Below are positions 1 through 9,548 of a stretch of 64,000 nucleotides of DNA, piece after piece. The stretch covers positions 7,249 through 71,248 of the forward strand of contig CAZJZI010000007.1 in the NCBI GenBank assembly GCA_964550435.1. The letters are read 5' to 3'. The first letter of the stretch is position 1, and every line of letters starts with the position of its first letter. The notes under the pieces are model-generated. The model was given only the letters and a program-made list of their open reading frames with translations. It searched no databases and was not told where the DNA came from. This DNA comes from UBA11400 sp964550435 (GTDB taxonomy: Bacteria; Bacteroidota; Rhodothermia; Balneolales; HLUCCA01). The position numbers and the translations under genes are program-made.

Positions 1-1143
1 GGCGGTGTAAAAACGCATGTTACAGATGCCGCACTTGCACTGCTCAAATTAGGTCATTCGGTAGTCGTAATAGGTCCAGTTGATGGTGACCCTGAACTAC
101 CAGTGGGATGGGGAATTGCTACATCAAAGACATCAATTCCCTTAAATGGTGCTCTTTTTCAAATAAATAGTGGAAAAACCATTCAGTTTGGAGGAACTCA
201 AATTGATGTTACATGGATGAACAACGCTACCAGAGATCAGGTGAAAGGCTTTATTAAGTCATTTTCGCCAGACGTCATTCATTTTCATACACCATGGACC
301 CCGTTTTTTAGTATTCAGCTGTTACAGGTCGCAACTGAACTTCGGAATGATCGGACTATACACTCTCGTTTCATAGCCACATTCCATGATACTCCGTCCG
401 AGTCTGGCCTTGGGAAATTTCTAGGCGACTATGTGATGCCCCTTACAGCACGCTATTTCATGAGAATGTTTGATCAGGTCATTGCCGTTTCTGAGCCACA
501 ATCCAGGTATTTGACGCGATTTACGCAGCAGACTGTACATGTGATTCCAAATGGAATTCGAACGCCTGAGTTCATTGAATCAGAGTACCATCATACTAAA
601 TGGGAAAAAGTAGGTCCATATATATTGTTTTTGGGACGATTGGAGCTAAGAAAAGGACTTCTCGATGCAATTGAGATGTTTCGACTCATATCCCCCAAGC
701 ACAAAGACGTAAAACTGATCGTTGCTGGCGATGGACCACTCAGGAAGCAAGCAGAGAAAATGGTTGCAGAATGTGGTCTAAAACAGATCGTATTTACGGG
801 ACAGGTTTCCGATAGTGAAAAATGGGATCTCATGATCCATGCAAAACTTTATCTTGCACCAGCTCTTTATGGTGAAAGTTTCGGAATTGTACTCCTGGAG
901 GCATTGAGCGTTGGAACCCCTGTTGTGGGATATGCTAACAATGGATACAAAAGTGTTATTTCCGGTTACTTTGACGATCTATTCGTTAAACCAGGGAATG
1001 TTTCTGAACTCGCCGAAATCGTGTCTAATCTGGTTGAAAATGAGGAGAAACTACATGTACTATCGAAAAAAGGTTTGATTTTATCAGAAAACTACCATTG
1101 GGAAACGATCATCAAAAAGATAACACGGTTGTATTGTTTATGA
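1..1143 (+). CDS. GT4 family glycosyltransferase, 5' end cut off by window
   Basis: Retaining GT-B glycosyltransferase that probably adds a sugar to a lipid or surface glycan at the inner face of the membrane. The reading frame is open from base 1 and begins GGVKTHV..ALALLKLGHSVVV, the usual N-terminal acceptor motif of GT4 enzymes, so only a few codons are missing. A GTG at 103 is an internal codon, not the start. The C-terminal half carries the nucleotide-sugar fold: LFLGRLELRKG, IVAGDGP, and the E-x7-E motif in ESFGIVLLE. It resembles PimA-like mannosyltransferases, but the sugar cannot be read from sequence. The next gene, a kinase, is about 100 bases away and probably separate. Confidence 0.88.
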   Translation, partial: GGVKTHVTDAALALLKLGHSVVVIGPVDGDPELPVGWGIATSKTSIPLNGALFQINSGKTIQFGGTQIDVTWMNNATRDQVKGFIKSFSPDVIHFHTPWTPFFSIQLLQVATELRNDRTIHSRFIATFHDTPSESGLGKFLGDYVMPLTARYFMRMFDQVIAVSEPQSRYLTRFTQQTVHVIPNGIRTPEFIESEYHHTKWEKVGPYILFLGRLELRKGLLDAIEMFRLISPKHKDVKLIVAGDGPLRKQAEKMVAECGLKQIVFTGQVSDSEKWDLMIHAKLYLAPALYGESFGIVLLEALSVGTPVVGYANNGYKSVISGYFDDLFVKPGNVSELAEIVSNLVENEEKLHVLSKKGLILSENYHWETIIKKITRLYCL

Positions 1144-1246
1144 ATAATATGGAGTATCGGATTATTAAACTAGGTTTGTGGTCAATGTTATAAAGCAACA
1201 TACAACAGTTGTAGAACCTTAAAATTTGTGATATCCTTGAAATTAA

Positions 1247-3865
1247 ATGCTTATTCTACTAGTGAGCCGTTTAATATCGAGTATATTGACAAATTTGATG
1301 TCTAATTTGAGGATGAATTCGAGCAAGCCCAATATTACCTTTGATCTGCTTCAAAAAGCGATTGAGCAGTCGCCTACATCCATTGTAGTAACTGATAAAG
1401 ACGGGAAAATTCAATATGTAAATGCACATTTTTCCAAACTTTCAGGATACTCATTCGAGGAGGCCATTGGGCAGAATCCAAGAATTTTAAAGTCCGACTT
1501 TCATAACGACGACTATTACAGGGAAATGTGGGAGACTCTGAGTAAAGGAAAATCCTGGTCTGGACTTTTCAAAAATCAGAATAAGGCCGGGGAATTCTAT
1601 TGGGAACGTGCCCATATCAATCCGGTGAAGAATGATAGTGGCGAAATCACTCACTACATTGCTGTAAAAAGAGATGTATCCTCTGAGATAGAAAACAAAA
1701 TCAAGTTCGATCGGCGTGAACGGTTGCTGAACGACATTCAGGTTTTGAGCAAGACTGGTGGTTGGGAATTTGATGTTCCTAGTGGTCAAATGTACTGGAC
1801 CGACGAGCTTTTTGAACTTCACGGAGTACCAATTGATTACAAAGGCGATTTACTTGAGTTGGTTAAATCGTGTATTCACCCGGATGACAAAGGCCTAATC
1901 ATTGAATCATTTAGAAAATGTGTATCTGATGGGGTTGATTACGACCATACTGTCAGATTTATCGATCAACAAGGCACTCAAAAGTGGGTTAGGGCAAAGA
2001 GTCGGGCTCTTATCGATTCAAATAGCAAAGTTTATAAAGTTATCGGTTCGGTTCGTGACGTTACGGATGAAGTTGAGGCATTTAAAGCCGTTCAGAATTC
2101 TGAAGCCCGATTTAAGGCCGTAGTTGGAGCATTTGATGATATTGTATTTACACTAGATCGAAAAGGTAGGCACACTGAATTATTCGGGCACTGGGCTGAA
2201 AATGTTGCTTATCGAGACTTGCTTATCGGGAAAACGTCCGAGGAAGTCATGGGGAGGGAGGCTGGTAAAGTCCACATGGATGCATTTAAAAATGCACTCC
2301 AGGGTCTTACTGTTACCTATGAGTGGTCAACAAGATCAGAGAGCGGAGGAACGGAGTATTTTCAAACCAAACTAACCCCACTGATAATCGATGACCACAT
2401 CACTGGAATTTTAGGTGTAGGGCGAAATATCTCCAATGAGGTCAGGAACCAACAAAAACTTAAGGAAATATCTGACAGGCTGAGTTATGCTCTACAGGGA
2501 ACTCAAGCCGGATCCTGGGATTGGTTCGTTCAAACGGGTAAAACTGTTTTTAATGATCGTTGGGCGGAGATGCTGGGATACACGTTGGCAGAATTGGAGC
2601 CGACGACTATTGAACTATGGCAAAAATTGACCCATCCACAAGACATCATTCGTGCTGAAGAACAACTAAATCGTCATTTCGAAGGCAAATCTGATTTTTA
2701 CGATGTACGTTTTAGAATGAGGCACAAAAATGGACACTGGGTATGGGTTTGGGATCGAGGACAGGTTGTTGAATGGGATTCAGACGGTAAACCGGTTCGA
2801 ATGGTTGGAACCCATGTCGATGTGACTGATTGGATGAAAGCCGAAGAAAAACTCAAACGGTCTGAAAAAAGATATAGAGATTTGTTCAATGAGTCTTCAG
2901 ATGCCAGTTTGTTGTTTAAAAATGGCCGAATTTTTGATTGTAATCACGCAGCAGTTGAACTACTTGGTTATAGTAGTATTGAAGAACTGACCAGTTTGCA
3001 CCCACTCGAAATGGCTCCCGAGTTCCAGCCAAATGGGACAAGAACTTCTGATTTGTATAATAAAAACGTAGAAAATGCTCTATCGAACCAAAGTTATCGG
3101 TTTGAGTTATACCATAAACGAAAAGATGGTAGTCTAATACCCCTTGAGGTGACCACAACTTTGTTGCAAGACGTGGATGGCGAGGATTTGGTTTATATAA
3201 TCTGGAGGAACATATCAGCAAGATTGAAGGCTGAGTCTGAGCTTAAAGAGTCCTTAAAGGAGAAAGAAACATTATTAGCAGAAATTCATCACAGGGTGAA
3301 AAATAATCTGGCAGTGATTTCAGCTCTTATGCAGTTGCAGTTATACAGCCAGAATGACCCCCATGCTGAGGAAATCCTCAGTAGAAGTATCAATCGAATC
3401 AAATCGATTGCTTTGATTCATGAGCAATTATACAAATCTGAGCGTTTTTCGGGAATTTCACTCAAAGAGAATATTGAGCGGCAAACTGAGACAGTACTGG
3501 ATATGTATTCTGATAAACTTGCAACTCAAGTGAATCTACAATTAGATCTACAAGATGTAATCATTGATATCAATAAAGCGATGCCAATGGGGCTTCTTCT
3601 TAATGAAATTCTGAACAATACATTTAAACATGCATTCAAGAACAGAGATGTAGGGAACATTAGTATTGTACTGGAAGATTCTGACGATGAAATTCATGTC
3701 ATCATTAGAGACGATGGTGTAGGATTTGACCCGATTGAGTTTGAAGAGGGTACTTCATCACTTGGCAACTCGCTTATTAAATCCTTTCTCGAACAATTAG
3801 GCGCAAGGTATACCTTATCATCTACTTCCGGAACTACCTACGACATTCGTTTTAAAAAGGATTAA
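1247..3865 (+). CDS. Multi-PAS cytoplasmic sensor histidine kinase, HisKA_2 type
   Basis: An 872-residue kinase with about five PAS/PAC modules in series (roughly residues 35-145, 155-270, 280-395, 400-530 and 540-655). These are followed by a HisKA_2 phosphoacceptor block (EIHHRVKNNLAVIS, near residue 680) and a HATPase domain with an N-box (NEILNNTFKHAF) and G-box (DDGVGFD). HisKA_2/HWE-like kinases usually act in light, oxygen or stress signalling and often phosphorylate stand-alone regulators. No response regulator is adjacent, so this is an orphan. There is no convincing transmembrane segment; the hydrophobic first 17 residues may be upstream of the true start, as in-frame ATGs lie at 1298 and 1313 and none has a clear ribosome binding site. 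Confidence 0.9.
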   Translation: MLILLVSRLISSILTNLMSNLRMNSSKPNITFDLLQKAIEQSPTSIVVTDKDGKIQYVNAHFSKLSGYSFEEAIGQNPRILKSDFHNDDYYREMWETLSKGKSWSGLFKNQNKAGEFYWERAHINPVKNDSGEITHYIAVKRDVSSEIENKIKFDRRERLLNDIQVLSKTGGWEFDVPSGQMYWTDELFELHGVPIDYKGDLLELVKSCIHPDDKGLIIESFRKCVSDGVDYDHTVRFIDQQGTQKWVRAKSRALIDSNSKVYKVIGSVRDVTDEVEAFKAVQNSEARFKAVVGAFDDIVFTLDRKGRHTELFGHWAENVAYRDLLIGKTSEEVMGREAGKVHMDAFKNALQGLTVTYEWSTRSESGGTEYFQTKLTPLIIDDHITGILGVGRNISNEVRNQQKLKEISDRLSYALQGTQAGSWDWFVQTGKTVFNDRWAEMLGYTLAELEPTTIELWQKLTHPQDIIRAEEQLNRHFEGKSDFYDVRFRMRHKNGHWVWVWDRGQVVEWDSDGKPVRMVGTHVDVTDWMKAEEKLKRSEKRYRDLFNESSDASLLFKNGRIFDCNHAAVELLGYSSIEELTSLHPLEMAPEFQPNGTRTSDLYNKNVENALSNQSYRFELYHKRKDGSLIPLEVTTTLLQDVDGEDLVYIIWRNISARLKAESELKESLKEKETLLAEIHHRVKNNLAVISALMQLQLYSQNDPHAEEILSRSINRIKSIALIHEQLYKSERFSGISLKENIERQTETVLDMYSDKLATQVNLQLDLQDVIIDINKAMPMGLLLNEILNNTFKHAFKNRDVGNISIVLEDSDDEIHVIIRDDGVGFDPIEFEEGTSSLGNSLIKSFLEQLGARYTLSSTSGTTYDIRFKKD

Positions 3866-3988
3866 CATAATCAGAGTATCCAATTCTCCGTTATTTCGGG
3901 AAAGTGCGTCCTAGTTTGCTTATATTTCTGCTGTCATCGACACAAAAGTTGTCCTCAGGAGTAATTTTAAGTTTATATCATCTACATT

Positions 3989-5458
3989 ATGCCGAATACG
4001 ATTACCGTTTTTTTACCATGGATGGGAAGCGATTTCACTCAACAGACTGCAGCTGAATTTGCCAAATCCAATCTGGTCAAACATATTTATTTGTTGGCTA
4101 CAAGTCCTTCCGGTGTACATGCACCAAAAACCAGCGACCTTTCAGTTGATGCTCCGTTAAGCTCGAAAACGTTTAATGCCATTGCGAAGGCGACCAACAC
4201 TGACTTTGCACTTATTCTTACCAAAGACACGCTTATCTCAACCGGACAGTTTTGCCTGGAGCGGTTTGTTCAGGTAGCACGCGATACCAATGCCGGAATT
4301 GTGTACTCTGACTTCATTGAGATCAAGGGGGATACCCGTTCAAATCATCCCGTGAATGACTATCAATTTGGTAGCGTTCGTGATGACTTCGATTTCGGTC
4401 CCCTGATGCTGTTCCGTGCCGATGTGCTTAAAGATGTATCATCTTCAGTTGAATCAGAGTACGCTCACGCCGGATTGTACGATATCCGTCTCAGAGTATC
4501 CGAAAAGGCTGATTTAGTTCGGATAACTGAGTTTCTTTACAGTACGGTACAAACCGATACCCGTAAAACAGGCGAAAAGGTATTCGATTATGTAGATCCG
4601 CGTAATCGACAGGTTCAGATCGAAATGGAACTCGCATTCACCGAATATCTCAAACGCATTGGAGCGTGGCTGAAACCAGAGTTTAAATTGGTTGAAGAGA
4701 CCAATGATTCGTTTCCTGTTGAGGCAGCAGTTGTCATTCCGGTTCGTAACCGTATTCGTACTATTAAAGATGCTGTTAACTCTGTCCTGACCCAAAAAAC
4801 TGACTTTGATTTCAATCTGATTGTAGTCGACAATTTCTCAACCGATGGAACCTATGAGGCACTTCAGGAAATCGCAGCGACTGACACCAGGCTAAAAGTC
4901 CTTGTCCCGGAACGTAAAGATCTGGGGATCGGAGGGTGCTGGAATGTTGCTGTTTTCAGCGAATATTGTGGCAAATATGCTATTCAACTCGATAGCGATG
5001 ATGTCTACAAAGATGAAACCACGCTCCAGCGTGTTGTGGATATCTTCCGCGAAGAAAAATGTGCAATGGTCGTTGGATCTTATGAAATGACCGACGTAAA
5101 TCTGCAACCGATTCCTCCGGGAATCATCGACCACAAAGAGTGGACTCCCGAGAATGGTCGGAATAATGCGATCCGAATCAATGGACTCGGCGCCCCACGT
5201 GCATTCTATACTCCGATTCTCCGAGAAATCACCGTTCCCAATGTAAGCTATGGTGAGGATTATGCTCTTGGTCTCGCAATTTCAAGACGATACCAAATTG
5301 GACGGATTTACGATCCGATCTATTGTGTTCGACGTTGGGAAGACAACACGGACGCATCTTTGGACATCGTTAAAATGAATGCTCACAATGCTTATAAAGA
5401 CAAATTGCGTACTTTTGAGCTTCACGCACGTCAACAATTTGTTGCTGCTCAAAAATAG
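3989..5458 (+). CDS. GT2 glycosyltransferase with degenerate N-terminal GT-A-like half
   Basis: A 489-residue protein. Residues about 245-420 form a classic GT-A family 2 domain: VVIPVRNR, VDNFSTDGT, and a DxD-type metal/nucleotide-sugar motif QLDSDD near residue 335. The N-terminal 240 residues look like a second, degenerate GT-A fold (FALILTKDTLI, GIVYSDF) without a DxD motif, so the protein is a tandem. No membrane segments are seen. It lies 5 bases upstream of the DUF4922 gene and is followed by a GH3 enzyme, so the three form an operon. It probably transfers a sugar whose donor is prepared by the neighbouring nucleotidyltransferase-like protein; that link is inference. Confidence 0.85.
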   Translation: MPNTITVFLPWMGSDFTQQTAAEFAKSNLVKHIYLLATSPSGVHAPKTSDLSVDAPLSSKTFNAIAKATNTDFALILTKDTLISTGQFCLERFVQVARDTNAGIVYSDFIEIKGDTRSNHPVNDYQFGSVRDDFDFGPLMLFRADVLKDVSSSVESEYAHAGLYDIRLRVSEKADLVRITEFLYSTVQTDTRKTGEKVFDYVDPRNRQVQIEMELAFTEYLKRIGAWLKPEFKLVEETNDSFPVEAAVVIPVRNRIRTIKDAVNSVLTQKTDFDFNLIVVDNFSTDGTYEALQEIAATDTRLKVLVPERKDLGIGGCWNVAVFSEYCGKYAIQLDSDDVYKDETTLQRVVDIFREEKCAMVVGSYEMTDVNLQPIPPGIIDHKEWTPENGRNNAIRINGLGAPRAFYTPILREITVPNVSYGEDYALGLAISRRYQIGRIYDPIYCVRRWEDNTDASLDIVKMNAHNAYKDKLRTFELHARQQFVAAQK

Positions 5459-5463
5459 TCATC

Positions 5464-6528
5464 ATGTTTCTGAGTAACGAAGAACTACTGGCCAATGGAC
5501 TCCCGGTAGGGGGGGCTGACCTGGCCGACCAATCCAAAGCTTTGCTTACACACCAGCTCGCATCCTGGCCGATGCTTCAAAAGGGAGCTTCGACCTTAGG
5601 TGATGTCATCGTAAGATCCATCCAAATGGATGGCTACGAGATGAAGCTGCAGTTTAATCCGGGTCGTATTGTGTCGAGCTCGGCAAAAGTGGATGCCAAA
5701 TCGATCGCCGAACGTAAATGTTTTTTGTGTCTTGAGAATCTCCCGGCAGAACAAAAGGGAGTAATTGCAGGATCAGGAACATTTTCAAAGGATAGCTTCG
5801 ATACAGCGAATCCGGACAATTATGTCATTTTGGTAAATCCGTTCCCAATTTTTTCGGAGCACTTCACGATTCCCCATAAAAATCATGTGCCTCAACGTAT
5901 CCGGGACTCGTTTCCGGCGATGCTGGCACTTTCAAAATCTATGGGAAGCCGATATTCACTGTTTTATAATGGTCCGCGTTGTGGAGCCTCGGCTCCAGAT
6001 CACCTCCATTTTCAGGCTGGAGATTTCGGATTCATGACCATTGAAACTACCTGGCCAGAGCTGGTCAACCTTCATGGAAACTGGGTTGTGGATTCAGAAT
6101 CAATTCGAATTGCTGGTGTGGATGACGGACTCCGTAAATTTGTTGTGCTCCAATCCGATTCAGACACAGCTATTACCGAGCGGTTTGAAACTCTATATTC
6201 AAGCTTTGAGGCATTGAATGATGAGTTGCATCCAGGTCAAACCATGGAAGAGCCAATGTTCAACATTATCTCGTCATTCAGGGATGGGAAATGGACTGTT
6301 ATCGTTTTTTTACGTCGAAAACATCGCCCCTATCAGTTTTTTGAAGAAAGCGAAGATAAAAAAATTCTGTTTTCACCTGCATCAGTTGACTTTGGTGGTG
6401 TGTGTATTACTCCGGTCGAAATTGATTTTAAACGAATCGACCGAGCATTACTCACAAATATGTTCAACCAGTTAAGCGTTGGACCAGAGCATTTACGACT
6501 TGTATTGAACGCGCTTCACAAAATTTAA
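5464..6528 (+). CDS. DUF4922 protein, GalT/HIT-like nucleotidyltransferase or phosphorylase
   Basis: A 354-residue protein recognised as DUF4922. It keeps hallmarks of the GalT / Ap4A phosphorylase / GDP-hexose phosphorylase branch of the HIT superfamily: NPFPIFSEHFTIPHKNHVPQ, then GASAPDHLHFQAG with the H-x-H-x-Q active site (H180, H182, Q184). In relatives the second histidine forms a nucleotidyl intermediate. A CFLC pair near residue 85 recalls the zinc-binding cysteines of GalT. The substrate is unknown. Its position between a GT2 transferase (5-base gap) and a GH3 enzyme (30-base gap) suggests it activates a sugar phosphate or degrades an NDP-sugar; this is inferred from context. Confidence 0.78.
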   Translation: MFLSNEELLANGLPVGGADLADQSKALLTHQLASWPMLQKGASTLGDVIVRSIQMDGYEMKLQFNPGRIVSSSAKVDAKSIAERKCFLCLENLPAEQKGVIAGSGTFSKDSFDTANPDNYVILVNPFPIFSEHFTIPHKNHVPQRIRDSFPAMLALSKSMGSRYSLFYNGPRCGASAPDHLHFQAGDFGFMTIETTWPELVNLHGNWVVDSESIRIAGVDDGLRKFVVLQSDSDTAITERFETLYSSFEALNDELHPGQTMEEPMFNIISSFRDGKWTVIVFLRRKHRPYQFFEESEDKKILFSPASVDFGGVCITPVEIDFKRIDRALLTNMFNQLSVGPEHLRLVLNALHKI

Positions 6529-6558
6529 ACTTCACCAACCGTCTTTTTTAAAAGTACC

Positions 6559-7629
6559 ATGTTCCAGCAGCCAGAAGTCCCTAAGCTATCGGATCTAACC
6601 ATAGATCAAAAAATCGCACAAATGCTGTTGATTGGCTTCAGGGGATGTGAAGTTGAACGCGATCACCCGATTGTCAAAGATCTACGTGACCGTAACATCG
6701 GAGGAATCATACTGTTCGATTACGATGTGGTACTTAAGGCGTACGACCGGAATGTCAAATCACCGGAACAGCTCATGAAACTGAATCAGCAGCTGTATAG
6801 CCACATGCCAGCTGCTACATTTCTGTCAATCGATCAGGAGGGTGGAACGGTTAACCGCCTGAAGCCCGAATATGGATTCGAACCCACGATTTCACACGTG
6901 GAGTTAGGTCAAATTGACGATGTTAATCGCACTTTTCAAGAAGGACGATACATTGCATCCATTCTAAAACGATACGGAATCAATCTGAATTTTGCGCCCT
7001 GTCTGGATTTGGCCATCAACAAAGAGAATAAGGCAATTTATGGTCGGCAGCGCACATTTTCGGATGATCCTGAACGTGTTGCAGTGCATGGTGAAGCGTA
7101 CATACGTGGTCACAGGGAAGAAGGTGTACTGACATGCCCGAAACACTTCCCTGGTCATGGAAGCTCGTTGGCAGATACCCATCTGGGCATGGCTGACGTA
7201 ACTGATACCTGGCAGGATTTCGAAATGATTCCCTACACGCATCTCCTGGACAAAGGCCTCATCGACATGATCATGACCACTCATATTTTCAACCGAAATC
7301 TGGATCCCGATTATCCCGCAACGATGTCAACCAGAATCATGCAAGGAATGCTTCGAGACCAGCTTGGGTACGATGGGGTCATCATTTCTGACGACATGCA
7401 AATGCATGCAATTACCCATCATTTCGGACTTGAAGACGCGGTCCGACAAACACTATTGGCCGGAGTTGACATCCTGGCTTTTGGCAATAACCTTGCTTTT
7501 GAACCCGATGTAGCACAACTAAGCATCCGGATTATAAAAGATCTGCTCAACGAAGGTGTTTTTGACGTGTCCCGAATCGATACCTCAGTAGAACGTATAC
7601 TTGAGCGTAAAAGAACGGGCATTTTTTAA
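6559..7629 (+). CDS. GH3 family NagZ-like beta-N-acetylhexosaminidase or phosphorylase
   Basis: A single-domain 356-residue GH3 protein, the length of NagZ. The barrel motifs are clear: SIDQEGGTVNRL, a KHFPGHG loop near residue 196, and an Asp-x-His dyad (ADTH, residues about 206-208) used as acid/base by NagZ-type enzymes in place of a glutamate. The nucleophile aspartate is in VIISDDMQMHA. It has no signal peptide, so it acts in the cytoplasm, like NagZ in cell-wall recycling. Some enzymes of this clade are phosphorylases that release sugar 1-phosphate, which would fit a GalT-like neighbour. Third gene of the 3989-7629 operon. Confidence 0.87.
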   Translation: MFQQPEVPKLSDLTIDQKIAQMLLIGFRGCEVERDHPIVKDLRDRNIGGIILFDYDVVLKAYDRNVKSPEQLMKLNQQLYSHMPAATFLSIDQEGGTVNRLKPEYGFEPTISHVELGQIDDVNRTFQEGRYIASILKRYGINLNFAPCLDLAINKENKAIYGRQRTFSDDPERVAVHGEAYIRGHREEGVLTCPKHFPGHGSSLADTHLGMADVTDTWQDFEMIPYTHLLDKGLIDMIMTTHIFNRNLDPDYPATMSTRIMQGMLRDQLGYDGVIISDDMQMHAITHHFGLEDAVRQTLLAGVDILAFGNNLAFEPDVAQLSIRIIKDLLNEGVFDVSRIDTSVERILERKRTGIF

Positions 7630-7711
7630 TGGAATTTTGTACCATTCAACTAAATCTTGCTGTTTTTTTTTAAACGAAATTGTACAAGATTAATTGATTG
7701 AGGATTATGTT

Positions 7712-9109
7712 ATGAGCCTGACCCAGCCCAAATCTTTCTTAACAAACAGGAACTGGAATTTACCGGATGAGGACTTTTTCCGGGATCTCAGACGTAAGGA
7801 GTTTTCACGAATTGATGATCATGGACACACCTATCTGGATTATACTGGCGGTAACTTATATGGCTCATCTCTACTTTCAAGCCATTTTCGTTTGCTGAAT
7901 GAAGAAGTACTTGGGAATCCACATTCTACGAACCCTACTTCGCAGATAGCGACGCATTTAGTTGAGGACAGTCGGGCCAAAGTGATTGAGTTCTTCAATG
8001 CTGAAGATTACATCTGCGTTTTCACCCAGAATGCAACAGGTGCGCTAAAAATCGTCGGTGAAAGTTATCCCTTCAATGAGGGAAGTAGCTATGTTTTATT
8101 GGCTGATAATCATAACTCAGTCAACGGAATCCGGGAATATTGCAACCGAAAGGGTGGCAAGACGACGTATGTTCCGGTTCAGTACGAAGATCTTCAAATA
8201 AATGAACGTGCATTGCAGGATGCACTAAAAAAGCATGCGGAAAGTGAAGTCAAACTGTTTGCTTTTCCAGCTCAGTCTAATGTGTCGGGAACCAAACACG
8301 ACTTGGGTTGGATTGCACGTGCCCAGGAAATGGGATATGATGTATTACTCGATGCAGCTGCTTACGTACCAACAACCCGTCTGGACTTGAAGAAGGTCCA
8401 ACCGGAGTTTGTTAGTGTGTCATTTTATAAAATTTTTGGTTATCCGACCGGACTTGGCTGTCTGTTGATCAAAAAAACGGCATTTCACAAGCTCAGAAAA
8501 CCTTGGTTTGCAGGTGGAACGGTCACGTTGGTTTCAGTTGCAAGTCAGCATAGATTTCTGGCTAAAACTTACGAGCGATTTGAAGACGGTACCATCAACT
8601 ATCTGGATATCCCGGCCATAAAAACCGGACTCGATTTCATTGAAGGCATTGGAATAGATCGTATCACGAATCGGGTTGGAAGAGTCATTAAGGCACTTGC
8701 TGATGAACTGCTCAAGTTGAAACACGATAACGGGCAGCCTATTGCCAAGATTTTTGGTCCGACCGATTATAAAAATCGAGGTGGGAACATAATCATGAAC
8801 TTCTTTGATGTAAACGGAGATGTATTTCCGTTTGAGTCCATCGAAGAATTAGCTAATGAACGCATGATATCGATCAGATCCGGATGTTTCTGTAATCCGG
8901 GTCTTGATGAAATTAACAACTGCCTCACCAACGACGAAATCGCCCAGTATTTCATGAGTCGCGATGAAGGCGATTATCGTGATATGATTGCCTTTCTTGG
9001 GAAAATGCGAGGCGCGACGAGGGTATCTGTTGGATTGCCAACGACCTCGAAAGATCTTGATACGTTTGTGGAGTTTGTGAGTTCTCTGAAGAACCAAAAG
9101 CGTTTTTAG
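7712..9109 (+). CDS. Class V aminotransferase, MoCo-sulfurase/cysteine-desulfurase-like
   Basis: A PLP enzyme of about 465 residues. The PLP lysine lies in SFYKIFGYPTGLG, the form typical of molybdenum cofactor sulfurases and related desulfurases. A conserved cysteine occurs in RSGCFCNPG, where family members bind the persulfide. The reaction is probably removal of sulfur from cysteine, but the acceptor is unknown and no MOSC domain is attached. The start is set at ATG 7712, which has GAGGA seven bases upstream; a TTG at 7694 is a worse alternative. Just after the stop are GTAAACA/GTAAACG heptamer repeats. The ArsR gene follows 120 bases later. Confidence 0.83.
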   Translation: MSLTQPKSFLTNRNWNLPDEDFFRDLRRKEFSRIDDHGHTYLDYTGGNLYGSSLLSSHFRLLNEEVLGNPHSTNPTSQIATHLVEDSRAKVIEFFNAEDYICVFTQNATGALKIVGESYPFNEGSSYVLLADNHNSVNGIREYCNRKGGKTTYVPVQYEDLQINERALQDALKKHAESEVKLFAFPAQSNVSGTKHDLGWIARAQEMGYDVLLDAAAYVPTTRLDLKKVQPEFVSVSFYKIFGYPTGLGCLLIKKTAFHKLRKPWFAGGTVTLVSVASQHRFLAKTYERFEDGTINYLDIPAIKTGLDFIEGIGIDRITNRVGRVIKALADELLKLKHDNGQPIAKIFGPTDYKNRGGNIIMNFFDVNGDVFPFESIEELANERMISIRSGCFCNPGLDEINNCLTNDEIAQYFMSRDEGDYRDMIAFLGKMRGATRVSVGLPTTSKDLDTFVEFVSSLKNQKRF

Positions 9110-9145
9110 TAAACAGTAAACGGTATACTGCCCATCCGCCCACTG
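9110..9145 (+). repeat. GTAAACA/GTAAACG heptamers ending GCCCATCC
   Basis: Starts at the stop of the aminotransferase gene. Equivalent to one arm of the inverted repeat at 27704-27878. A pyrimidine-rich tract (9165-9223) then leads to the ArsR start. Confidence 0.7.
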
Positions 9146-9229
9146 AACACTGCACCTGAGTTACCGCTCACCGTTATCTGCTTTATCCCTTTTCTTTTAT
9201 CTCTTCTCTCTTTTCTCTTATCTTAAGGA

Positions 9230-9544
9230 ATGGGCACTACAAAATCACATATTTACACAGATCATCAGAACGATAAAGCTGCGACGTTTAAGGCACTTGG
9301 ACATCCAGCTCGTGTTGCAATTCTGGAACATTTACTTCAATATGGTCCATGTATCGGTACGGATTTGGTGAAAATCCTGAATCTTGCTCAACCAACAGTT
9401 TCGCGTCATCTCAATGAGATGGTCAACAGTGGAATCATCGATGCCACTTCAACAGGAAATGCAGTCAACTATTCCTTGAGTGAGCAAAATATTACTGAGT
9501 TATTAGGTTATCTGGTTCAAATCGTCAAAATGGGTAAGAGGTAA
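9230..9544 (+). CDS. ArsR family winged-helix transcriptional regulator
   Basis: A 104-residue regulator with the ArsR fold: FKALGHPARVAILEHLL, then the recognition helix in LAQPTVSRHLNEMVNSGII and a beta wing (GNAVNYSL). It lacks the ELCVCDL metal box of metal-sensing ArsR proteins. One cysteine is present in GPCIGTDL, so sensing may be by redox, by a small molecule, or by none of these. AAGGA sits just before the ATG. The stop lies five bases before the AlkB-like gene, so the two are co-transcribed and the regulator may control that hydroxylase and the upstream aminotransferase. Confidence 0.87.
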   Translation: MGTTKSHIYTDHQNDKAATFKALGHPARVAILEHLLQYGPCIGTDLVKILNLAQPTVSRHLNEMVNSGIIDATSTGNAVNYSLSEQNITELLGYLVQIVKMGKR

Positions 9545-9548
9545 AACT

